Part shown: positions 47,377 to 57,106 of the stretch, piece by piece
Numbering within the stretch: position 1 is the first letter of the stretch
Layout: each line of letters opens with the position of its first letter
Origin: Cladobotryum mycophilum
Lineage: Eukaryota > Ascomycota > Sordariomycetes > Hypocreales > Hypocreaceae
Direction of reading: 5' to 3'
Assembly (NCBI GenBank): GCA_036429605.1
Contig: JAVFKD010000015.1
Location: 3,743,421-3,807,420 of the forward strand
Length of the DNA stretch: 64,000 nt
The notes under the pieces: model-generated
The model's database searches: none
Told to the model about the DNA's origin: nothing
The model's input: the letters and a program-made list of their open reading frames with translations, nothing else
Made by a program: the position numbers and the translations under genes

Positions 47377-50300
47377 CGCAAGAGCAAAGCCAACAGCGAA
47401 ACCAATATTAGCACTTCTCACCGTGGTTCCAACCTACTCCGATCAAGCACCGACCAGCTCAGCCAAGCAAGCACCAGGTCTGATGATGGCGCAGACGATG
47501 CAGAGAGTTCTCTGGGGTTGCATCTTCTCCATCTACCGTCAGAGCCTTGCGTCGATCTAATTTTTGTGCACGGCCTAGGCGGGGACTCGAGAAAGACATG
47601 GAGTAAGACCAAATCGATTGCACATTTTTGGCCCGGTGAATGGTTTCCCAGAGATCCTGCATTCACCAATGTACGTATCCACAGCTATGGGTACAGCTCA
47701 AATTGGTCCAAAGATAAGGACAATTGCCTAAATGTCCATCATATCGGGAAAGCTCTGTTAGGGGAAATCGCAACATCGCCTTATATCAGAGATGGCATAA
47801 CTTCACTGGTGTTTGTTGGTCACAGCATGGGGGGCTTGTGATCAAGAAAGCCTACATCTTGGCTCGTCAAGACCCGACGCTCAAAGCATTGGCATCCCGA
47901 ATTCGTGCAATATACTTTCTTGGAACTCCACATCGAGGTTCAGATTCAGCCAAGCTACTGAAACACATACTTCAATTAACCTCTCTCTCGCGCGCTTATA
48001 TAACCGACCTTATGCGCAGCTCGGGGACCTTACAATCTATCAATGATGAGTTTCGTCAATTTTCCGGAGAAGTTGAGCTGTGGTCTTTTTATGAGACACA
48101 GAAAATTAGTACACATGGCTTCAATGTTTTGGTTGTTGATCCCGAGTCTGCCACTCTAGGATACAGAGAAGAGAAACAGATCCCTATGAATGCAGACCAT
48201 CGCTCAATTTCCAAATTCGACAGTCCTTCAGATCCGAACTACCTCATACTTCGGAATGCATTGGCATCTACAATCGACAACCTCACAAAATCATGTCAGT
48301 CCACCGTGACAGTTTGATGGAAATGTGCTAAGACTATCGCAGCGCCCCCTGTTCCTGACCGAGATCTCATCGAATACGTCGCAGAATACCTTGGAGTATC
48401 TGGCTATACAGACGATGATTTGGTTACTGTCCAGGATTCACGAATGGAGGGAACGTGTGAATGGCTGAATGCCACAAGATTATACACGAAATGGAAAGAT
48501 ACCCAGCTTGCCCCTGCCCCTATCCTTTGGATTACGGGGCAACCCGCTGCGGGAAAGTCTGTACTCGCTGGATTCGCAATAGACGATCTCATTGCAGGCG
48601 GTGCGACCTGTAGCTATTATTTTTTCAAGCATGGCGACAAGACGAAGTCGAGACTCAGTTTTGGTCTTCGATGCTTAGCTTTCCAGATGGCTTGCAGGAA
48701 TAATGACATTCGATCGAAAATTATCGAACTCCAAAACGATAAAGTGAAGATAGACCTTGAAAATGAACGAAGCATATGGAGGTCCGTGTTTGAATCTGGA
48801 ATTCTTCAAGTTAAGACCTCTCTTCAATACTGGGTTATCGATGGACTCGACGAATGCTCGAACCCTGCACCACTGATTGAGGCTATGCTTACAAAGCTGG
48901 ACAAGTCAACCCCGTTAAGAATACTGCTCACAAGCCGTGAAAACACCAATTTACTTAGAAGCTTCTCCGGACTAGGAGCCCATCAGTTCCAACGCGAGAT
49001 AATTCCCTTGGAGGGGACGCTTCCCGATATTGAGCGTTTTGTTATGGCCAAGGCCAAATCCCTCAACTTGCAGAACGATGAGGATCGCAATTCGCTCGCA
49101 AGAAAAATAATTGACAAGTCCAATGGATCATTTCTATGGACGCGTCTTGTCCTTGAGGAGTTATCGAATTGTTACAGCGAAGAAGATATGAGTCAGGTTC
49201 TCAATGAAGTGCCTCATGGTATGGAGTCCCTGTACAATCGCGCGTTAGAAACCATCGCCAAAGCATCTCGCGGACAGAAACTAGCACAAGCCATTCTTAC
49301 GTGGGTCGTATGTGTCACAAGACCCTTGAGCGTGGAGGAGCTCGAAGGCGCCTTGGAGCTAGATTTGAAAGATAAATTCCACAATCTGGCTGGCAATATT
49401 ACTGCTCTATGTGCGCAGCTTGTTATCATCGACAAGTTTGGCAAAGTCCAAATGGTACATGAAACAGCACGAGAATTCTTGCTGAACGAAGACCTGCAGT
49501 CAGAATTTGCTGTTAACAAATCTGAAGGTAATGCGCGGATAGCCAGAGCTTGCCTTCAGTATCTTACTGGAGACGAAATGAAACCTCCCAGGACGGGGAA
49601 GAGGAACCCTGGAGCACATAGGTCTGGATTTCCCTCATATTCCTGTACCGAATTCTCAAGCCATCTTGCTGCTGCGAAACCACAAGCTATTAACATCCTG
49701 ACACTTGTTGACAAATTTTTGACATCAAACGTCCTCACCTGGATCGAGATGACGGCTAGCATGAAAACTCTTAGCCCAATGGTCAGAGTCGCCCGAAATC
49801 TGAGGACTTACTTGAACTCATGCGTTGTGGAATTGTCGCCGCTCAGACATGATCTTCAAGTCATCCGAAGTTGGTCAACTGACCTACAGCGAATTGCCGC
49901 CAAATTTTCAAATGCACTTCTTGTGTCACCAGCGGCAATATACTCTACAATCATTCCGTTTTGTCCAACAGAATCCGCCATTCACAGGACTGTGCTGCAT
50001 GGTCGAAAACTCTCTATAAAGGGACTTTCGGATACACAATGGGATGACAGACTTTGCTGCATCGACTTTCGTCAGGGCCAAACCAGCGCACTCGCATACG
50101 GGGAGGATTTCTTTGCCATTGGCTTCACTGGAGGTCAAATTCGGCTTTACCACTCACACTCTTGCCAAGAATACCGAACACTGAGCCACGCAGAGACGGT
50201 AAAATGTATTCGGTTCAAGGATAAATCAGATTTAATGGCTGCTTCCGGGCTAGCCATAATTCAGGTTTGGAATGTCCGCACGGGACAACTACTTCATACT

Positions 50301-52094
50301 CTGCAGTCCCTAAGAAAATGCATTACATTGGCATTCGACGGGAGTCAACTACTAGCAGCCTCCGATAAGAACGTGTTATCTTCATGGGATTTAAATGATG
50401 AGGCCGTGGAAAAGCCAAAACGACCCTGGAAAGGGTCAGGGAGCAATGGCCCTGCCTCTTCAATAAATCGCCCACCCACTGCATTTTCTATTGCTATTTC
50501 TCACCAAATGTTGGCTGTATCTTATACAGGTATGCCAATAAAACTATGGGATCTTGCCGACGATGCATACTACGGCACCTGTGGAAAGAAAACACCCACA
50601 GGCGAAACATCCACGCATGTAGTGACGGCTCTTGTTCTAAATCCAAATCCAAGTGTCCCGCTCCTTGCCGCATCATATCTGGACGGAGAACTGGCGATCA
50701 TCGACCCATTCAACGATGTCGAAATGGAAAAACAGCACGTGAACTGCCATACACTGTCTGCAAGTCCCGATGGCAGACTTCTCGCAGGAGCTTCTGGCGG
50801 AGGAGTGATTCAAATTTTCGAATTCGATACTCTAAGGCTTCTTTATAAAGTCAGGTCAACGAACATATATATTAAACAACTGGTATTTAGTCAGGATGGT
50901 TTGCACCTTGCTGACTTGCGAGGGTCTCAATGCAATGTTTGGAAACCGCCAGTTTTGCTCGGAGAGTCCATAGACGATGATATCAGTGTTGGGACATCTA
51001 CAACAATTGTTGAGACCTCATCATCCAGCAGCAGGGCTGAAATCATGGTAATGGCTTTCATATCAATTGAGGGCGGCCTTCTGTGCGGTAAGGCGGATGG
51101 CTCCGTTTGCTTATATGATCCGACCACGGGAGATGAACTACAAATACTGTATGCCCACAAAGCTGCAGTCCGTTGTATTGCTTGGATGCCTCACCGCAAG
51201 ATAGTCTTGAGTATCTGCGCATCAAACAAGGTCTTTGCTTGGTCACTCGAACTTTCATCGATCAGCAGGTTGGTGACCAAAAGCTCAATGTTGGAGTCGA
51301 GGCTAGAGGCTGGCAGCGCTGTAGTTCGCCTCTTGGCTTCATCTACTAGCGATCGATTCATTATCTCTAGTAGAAACTCTGATCATTTTTGGAGTGTCAG
51401 CGGTGGCGAGGAAAAATCGGAAATATGCGAAGGTATGGATGCCATCAGAATATGGACACAGCACCCGCATTCTCAGACCCACATTGCGTGCGTCAAGTCG
51501 TCAACTATTCACCTGTACTCCTGGAGGGATTGGTCAACGGTGGTATCTATTCATACGGATCTTAATCTTGGCAGTCTACATTTAAAAAGCGCATTTACGT
51601 ATACAAATGGCCCAGTCGTTTTGGAAATGCATGAGCCAGATGGATCGGCAGAAACAAAGCAACTATACTTACTGGATCTCGCTTCACAACATGGCTTCAG
51701 TTCAGAAACACTGCCCAGAGTCTCGCAGCTACGTTTGACACCCGGAAACACGTTTGAGGAGGGAGGACAAGGCCTCACAGGGATATTGACAACAGAGTGC
51801 ATGACCACGAAGCTCGGATTCATCGTGGATCGCATTGCTCACGTCATTGGGATCAACATGGGAAGAAGCATGGTTTTCTTGGATGTTAATTCATGGGTCT
51901 GCTCAATGGATCTGACCACGAAGACTCATAATACAAGGACATACACGAGGCACTTCTTCGTGCCATATGATTGGTTTGCAGGAACAAGGGACCCGATATC
52001 TATTGTCCACAAGGGCGATGTATTATTTGCGAAGAATGGGGAGGTTGCCATTATTAAAGGTGGGTTGGGATTTGTGGATATTGTCCAAATATAG
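47376..52094 (+). CDS. NLR/STAND protein: alpha/beta-hydrolase - NACHT - WD40, ~1,570 aa, start unresolved, one frameshift
   Basis: Fungal NOD-like receptor. The N-terminal effector is a DUF676/SesB-type serine hydrolase, with FVHGLGGDSRKTW and a nucleophile elbow GHSMGG (47818-47835). Next come the NACHT ATPase, with Walker A GQPAAGKS (48537-48560) and Walker B DGLDEC (48840-48857), the ASCE/STAND helical part with WTRLVLEEL and MVHETAREFLL, and finally diverged WD40 blades (for example AIIQVWNVRTGQ, MPIKLWDLADDAY). The frame is lost at the G6 run 47829-47834 directly after the nucleophile; one more G restores it. A TGA at 48315-48317 is removed by a 48-nt intron 48295-48342 (GTCAGT donor, GCTAAG branch, CGCAG acceptor). 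Such proteins act in non-self recognition and regulated cell death in fungi. The start codon lies upstream, probably in a short first exon. Confidence 0.85.
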
Positions 52095-54385
52095 GTAGTT
52101 TTTCTTCTAAGGTTTGACAGCCTGAACTACTGATGACGCGATGCTTACTTGAGCTGCTTGATCAGTGCTATTGGTGAGAAGCTTATTAACTGAGATGTCT
52201 TGAGTGTCAATACATCCATGGATGACTTTCACTCGGAGGGCTTGCTCAACGTAGCAGTGACTGCTACTGCATGTTTGCGTTGAATCCTGCGTGACTGTTT
52301 CATCCACCGGAGACTGATTCGTAAAGCCCCAGGTAGACCCTGCATTATGCGCAGCATACCAAACGGCGTTGCATTCGATCGAAGCAAAAACACGACGCTT
52401 AAATATTATTCAACGAAATCAGACCTTTCTTCTTCTTTCTTGCGCCAAGCAAAGCTTGTTTGGAGGAAGCATCAACAAACCAGGCAAAGAAATCCTACGG
52501 AACGGCCCGAGTGGATAGTCACTTGTTAGCTGTGCTTCGCCACGCCCCCACAATCATATGATCAATTCCTCTCAAAGGTGCGTGATCTCTGAGTAGTTAA
52601 TAAATTCTGAGATTGCGAAGCTTGGAAGGGAGGCTCTTCGGAGACGGAAAAGAGTTGGGGGGCAACCCCCTCCATTGGAGCAAGGCGAGAGGGGGTCACA
52701 GGCTGCCATTGTTGCGCCCCTCTGCCACGTCGGAGCAGGCCGCATAAATGAACTACATGAAAAGGAATTTGGGAGGGGTGCTTAGCTGCCAATCAAGACA
52801 AGTAGTTAGGTCAAGGTGGTCCAGACCATGAACACAAAACGGACACCGACCTGACGCAACTTGACAGTACGGGCGGGATTACAGAGCTCATACTCCGTCC
52901 GCATGTTAAGGACGTTTGCCACTGCCAGTTGTCAACAGGGAGATCAAGATATCGATGTGACGCCGCCAAGAACGCGTCTTCTGTTGTTGATGCTGATCGC
53001 CCCCCGTATATATATATACCCATGTCATGCAGAGAGAGTGCTGGATCGACAATCCAATATACTCAAATCCCAATAAGGTATGAAGTAGCTCAGAATTTTC
53101 GCAGATGGTGATCTACAGCAATCATGTACGATTATCGATGGCCTCGCTCGTTCTAGAGCACCTGACTGGGCGGCTAAAAAATTGCTCGCGCAAACCATCC
53201 TAGTATTTCAGCCCCTCGAACCGGTCTAGTCGCAGTCGAGTGGCTTGCGCCGGGGATCAAATGGTAAGACAAGTGTCAAAGAGCTCCATTAATTGGTAAT
53301 TGCGGTGGTCCACCTCTGTCTTTGATAGGCCTATCTCCTAGGCAGGGGGACGAGGGTCCATTGACACCGTTACGGTGAACGGGTGCCGCGTGATATCCCT
53401 ACTGCATATTACTGATTTAGTTGAGCAGAACTGAAAAAAATCTCATCATCCCAGTAGTCCATTATTGGCTCAGTTTCTTGAAAAAAGCATGGATGAGCTG
53501 TCTTAGACCCGCAGATATTGAACGGCATTTGGAGGCAGGGGCTTGTCTTTGGTTGCTCATCAGCTTCTTATCGTGTGTGGGGGAGGGACGTAAGCTCCAC
53601 GATGCAGCGGTTGGACAGATGGACAGACTGTTTTGTTATTCTGCATAAATGTTATGTGAGAGTTTGCCTTCTTTTTGACGAGGATGCACACGTAATTGAT
53701 GGCTAAAGACGTGTCCACCTACCGAAGTGAAGCTTTTATTCGATGCTGGGACACCATCTTTGTTTAGTGGTGACACAATCATAGGAGCAACTACATTCCA
53801 ATGTCACCCTCTACCGGACCTATTTTGAGTAGGACAACTTCATGGCGCGGAGACCAGGTTCGACACACCATTTCGCACAAGCTGTACTTCATACGGGCTT
53901 GCCTACGACTCCCCAACTATAATGTGAAATATCACGAAATTACTTGGACTCTAGCCAAGTGCCCTTACCGCGCCTGTCAAAAAAGAAATCCAACCTGAGC
54001 GGCAGGTGTGCGGGAGGTCGGGATAGAGGGCCCGGCCCGTGCTCAAACCTCTTGAGCGAGGCCGGCGGCGGGCTCCAATCATAGCTGCTAATGCATCTCA
54101 CGAGAGGCGAGAGGGAAAAAGAAAAGACTTAATAATATGAGGTAGTACGCGCCCAGTTCAAACTGACAGGGGGGATGAAGGAAAACGATTTCACATGGGA
54201 GTTCCCGCGTATCTACTTGTAGTTCGTCATAAATGTGATTATACCCCAGGCCCTCTCTCCGGTTGGTGGCTTTCTGGTGATTGCGTTCTCTCGGTTTCCT
54301 CACCCTCATACGCACTGCGGTCACGCAGCCTTTCATCCACAAACGAGCACACCTGTTTTACACATAGCCATCTCGTCTCTCTACC
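52095..54385. other. intergenic, 2.3 kb without a supported gene
   Basis: Between the NLR and the SLATT gene. Short ORFs only, a small TATATATA run near 53007-53018 and a GC-rich patch near 54010-54080. No RNA gene or element boundary is recognised. Confidence 0.45.
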
Positions 54386-55327
54386 ATGGCCGACAAAATC
54401 GTGCAACAGGTTGGCCGGCTCGCCCAAATGGGCCTCGCAAAACTTGCCGCTGTAGCGCCACCACCTCAAGAGCCAGACGTAGAGCAACAGCAGCATCAAC
54501 AGCAGCACCAACAGCAGCAGCAGCAGCAGCGCCAACAGTATATGCGTTATCCCAATGGCGAGCGAGGCTACCAGGAAAACAAACTTCAGCGTCAGCTCAC
54601 AATCACGAGAACAGACCATGAGACACTGGTCCCGTCAAACGATAAACTCCTGGCGTTTCGCTCTCTCACGGGCATCGATACCGTTCCCGCGCTGGCGAAT
54701 GCAGGACATGCTATCCGCGCTGCACCCAACGTGGGCATTTACCCTCGCGTGGTAGATGCAGAAAAGAAAGCAGCCAAAAGCTATGGCAGGTACCACATTC
54801 TGATTAATGTCTGCTTGGGAACGTCAATTGTTGTCGGGGCGTCACTGACGGCACTGGGTGCGGCGAACGGCTCGCGACATGCCGTCACAGCCTTTGGTGC
54901 CATCAACACCATTATGGCAGCTATTTTGACGTACCTCAAGGGATCTGGCCTACCCGACAGATTCAAGAATCACGAAACCGAATGGAAAGAAATCCGCGAA
55001 CACGTTGAACAACGCGAACGAGAGTTTTGTCTGGCCGGATGCCCGCTCGATGTGGAGGAAGAAGTCATCATAATTGAGGAAATGTACAACAGGGCCAAGT
55101 CGGAACTCGAATCTGGTAAGGCAATGGGCGTACGGGGTTCCATGAATGGGCATCACTATGGAAATGCGCCTCAACGTCAAATGAGCCAGCGACGCTCGTT
55201 TGTGCAGCCTGAACAGGCGATCCAGAGACCGCCCGCAACCAAGACTCTTCAAACAACTCCAGAGGAGCAGGAAGATGCGCCATCACCGACCACGTTGGGG
55301 GAAAAGAGCGGTCCACGTTATACATAA
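54386..55327 (+). CDS. fungal SLATT-domain two-TM protein with poly-Gln N-terminus, 313 aa
   Basis: Matches the fungal form of the SLATT domain (SMODS and SLOG-associating two-TM effector; PF18142-like). There is a helical segment before YGRYHILINVCLGTSIVVGA (TM1) and AFGAINTIMAAILTYLKG (TM2), followed by a long charged helix (HETEWKEIREHVEQREREF) and VEEEVIIIEEMYNRAKSE. The N-terminal part contains an amphipathic start, then a Gln/His tract at about residues 35-52 encoded by CAG/CAA repeats. The C-terminus is disordered. Single exon with an ACCATGG-type start. SLATT proteins are predicted pore-forming effectors in bacterial nucleotide-signalling conflict systems; the fungal role is not established. 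It lies 2.3 kb downstream of the NLR on the same strand. Confidence 0.82.
   Translation: MADKIVQQVGRLAQMGLAKLAAVAPPPQEPDVEQQQHQQQHQQQQQQQRQQYMRYPNGERGYQENKLQRQLTITRTDHETLVPSNDKLLAFRSLTGIDTVPALANAGHAIRAAPNVGIYPRVVDAEKKAAKSYGRYHILINVCLGTSIVVGASLTALGAANGSRHAVTAFGAINTIMAAILTYLKGSGLPDRFKNHETEWKEIREHVEQREREFCLAGCPLDVEEEVIIIEEMYNRAKSELESGKAMGVRGSMNGHHYGNAPQRQMSQRRSFVQPEQAIQRPPATKTLQTTPEEQEDAPSPTTLGEKSGPRYT
54482..54537 (+). repeat. CAG/CAA trinucleotide tract coding poly-Gln/His
   Basis: An imperfect CAG/CAA/CAC array inside the SLATT ORF. It is mixed-codon, so slippage should be limited. It encodes most of the Gln-rich tract. Confidence 0.85.
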
Positions 55328-56341
55328 TGGGAAAGGAGAAGAGGTCTGGATTGCGAATGCATCCATTTAATCACGACTTGAATCGTGTCTTTTTTGGTTT
55401 TTTTGCGATAGGGTTTTTTTAGGGGGAGGATTACAAAGTAGTTTGCTTGCTGTTGGGTTCTGTTCATACACAGAAATGGGGAGCATGGGCGCAGGCGGCC
55501 ATTGTTGATATCGCCGTCTTTTTTCGGCATGCAACTGGACATATCATTTATTCTCGACCACCGCATTTATTACGGAGAATTAATCTTTGACAAGACTTTG
55601 TATGACCGTGACGTATTACTTTCAGAACGAAGCAATTAAACGATACCAATTTTCCCCATCCCGATTCTGAAGATAACTGGAAATTCGCCGACTGTTGGTC
55701 CTGTCAAGCACTTGGAGGCTGGGGCTGATGAAATCCCTGTCTCAGCTGACCCTGTAGAAAATGAGAAGATGGCAGGGGTGAAAGAGTGCCACTCTCGTTA
55801 CCCGAAACTAGCCGGCTATGAAGTGTTTTATAGGTAAACGAGATTCTGGCACATTTTAAGGAGGGCCCTGGAGATTAGCTTGGTGACGGTTTCGGTGCTT
55901 GCAAGATTGGCGCATTTATAGGCAAACCATGGATACCTGGGTACTTTCGACCAAGAGGATAGGGAGAAGAGAGGCATTCGTGCAAGTAGTTCGATTCCAG
56001 TAAAAGAATTTTTTTATCGAGGTGTCATTTAGGTGCTATCACCAGTTCTATATGCTGCTTGCTAACAGAAGAAGCTACCCGAAATGTCATATAATTTAAA
56101 GCTCCATCAAAGTTCATTCATCCTTTCATATTCATCATTACCTATTGATCCTCCCTAAACCCAGTTGCTCCCAAGTCAACATTGTTTCCGTGTCCCCCAA
56201 ATCATAAAGGTAACCCGCCGTCATCGCTGAACCCACGCTCCCTCATGGTGTGTGTGGTATATGGATATCATAACTGCTCGTCGCTGATTCATAAAAGCAA
56301 AAACAAAAGGAAAGAAAATTGGTGTAAAGCGTGGAGTCTCT
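55328..56341. other. intergenic, convergent 3' region
   Basis: The spacer between the SLATT gene and the convergent wall-protein gene. T-rich runs follow the SLATT stop. No gene is seen. Confidence 0.5.
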
Positions 56342-57106
56342 TTACAAGAAAAAGGCACCCAAAGCAATAAGACCAAGCAGGCCAGGAGCCAAATGGGTGG
56401 CGGCACTCGCGGAGGCATCATCGCAGTCGTCGCCGCCGCCAGTCTTGGGCTTGCTCTTAGGCTTGCTCTTGGTCTTTGTCTTGCTCTTGCTCTTGCTCTT
56501 GCTCTTTCGCTTGCAGATAGAATCGGCCTTGGCACACTTGTTGTTAGCCGAGCAAATCTCACCGGCATCGCAGAAGAAGCCGTTGTTGCAGCAGACGGCA
56601 TCGGTAGGGATACATCCGCTTCCGCAAAGCTTTTGAGATGCTGAGCAGGTCGAGCTGCTGCCGCTTCTAGGAGTGCACTTCCCGCCGGCGGCACATGTCT
56701 CACCAGAGTTGCACCAGGTGCCGGCGCTCTTGTCGCAGCACACGCTACCCTGGGTGATGCACACATTTCCGCAAAGGGTCTTTCCGGCAGTGCAAGTTAG
56801 GGGGCCGTCGCTATTACAAGTCTTGCCAATCGGGCAGCATCCACTCTTGCCGCAAGTGTAGCCGAGTTCACAGTAGGATCCGTTACCAAGGCCGCAGCAG
56901 TTGCCAGTCAAGGGCATACACTTGCCATCGCAGGACCTTTGGCTAGCGTCGCAACCTCCAACCAGCGCAATAGAGCCGTATAGGGATGAGCCAAGGCCGG
57001 GGAGCATGAGGGTATCTCGAGGGGCGGGTGGGGTTGTGAGGCCAACCCAGTTTTGAGCAGAAGCCAGACTGGCCAATGCTAGGAGGACAGTAGTGTATTT
57101 GGTCAT
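56342..57106 (-). CDS. GPI-type cysteine-rich cell-wall protein, 254 aa
   Basis: Secreted protein with a signal peptide (cleavage near ASA-QNW), a long Cys-rich middle part of several granulin/Stig1-like units (patterns such as CC..G.YC..GYTCG and CCD..AGTWCNSGETC), then a basic Lys/Ser/Thr/Pro ladder (KSKSKSKTKTKSKPKSKPK) at about residues 200-220. It ends in a GPI-type tail: a small-residue region GGGDD...ASASAA and a hydrophobic C-terminus GLLGLIALGAFFL. It is probably wall- or membrane-anchored. Related fungal proteins are usually of unknown function, and some bind carbohydrate. The ladder is encoded by a near-perfect hexamer/dodecamer repeat and may vary in length between isolates. Confidence 0.78.
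   Translation of the reverse strand: MTKYTTVLLALASLASAQNWVGLTTPPAPRDTLMLPGLGSSLYGSIALVGGCDASQRSCDGKCMPLTGNCCGLGNGSYCELGYTCGKSGCCPIGKTCNSDGPLTCTAGKTLCGNVCITQGSVCCDKSAGTWCNSGETCAAGGKCTPRSGSSSTCSASQKLCGSGCIPTDAVCCNNGFFCDAGEICSANNKCAKADSICKRKSKSKSKSKTKTKSKPKSKPKTGGGDDCDDASASAATHLAPGLLGLIALGAFFL
56453..56512 (-). repeat. coding minisatellite (Lys/Ser/Thr/Pro ladder)
   Basis: Repeated CTTGCTCTTG-like units on the plus strand encode alternating Lys-Ser/Thr/Pro in the wall protein. This is a slippage-prone array. Confidence 0.75.

Noticed and set aside
48315..48317. TGA as proof that the NLR is a pseudogene
   Set aside because: A phase-correct 48-nt intron with acceptable splice signals removes it.
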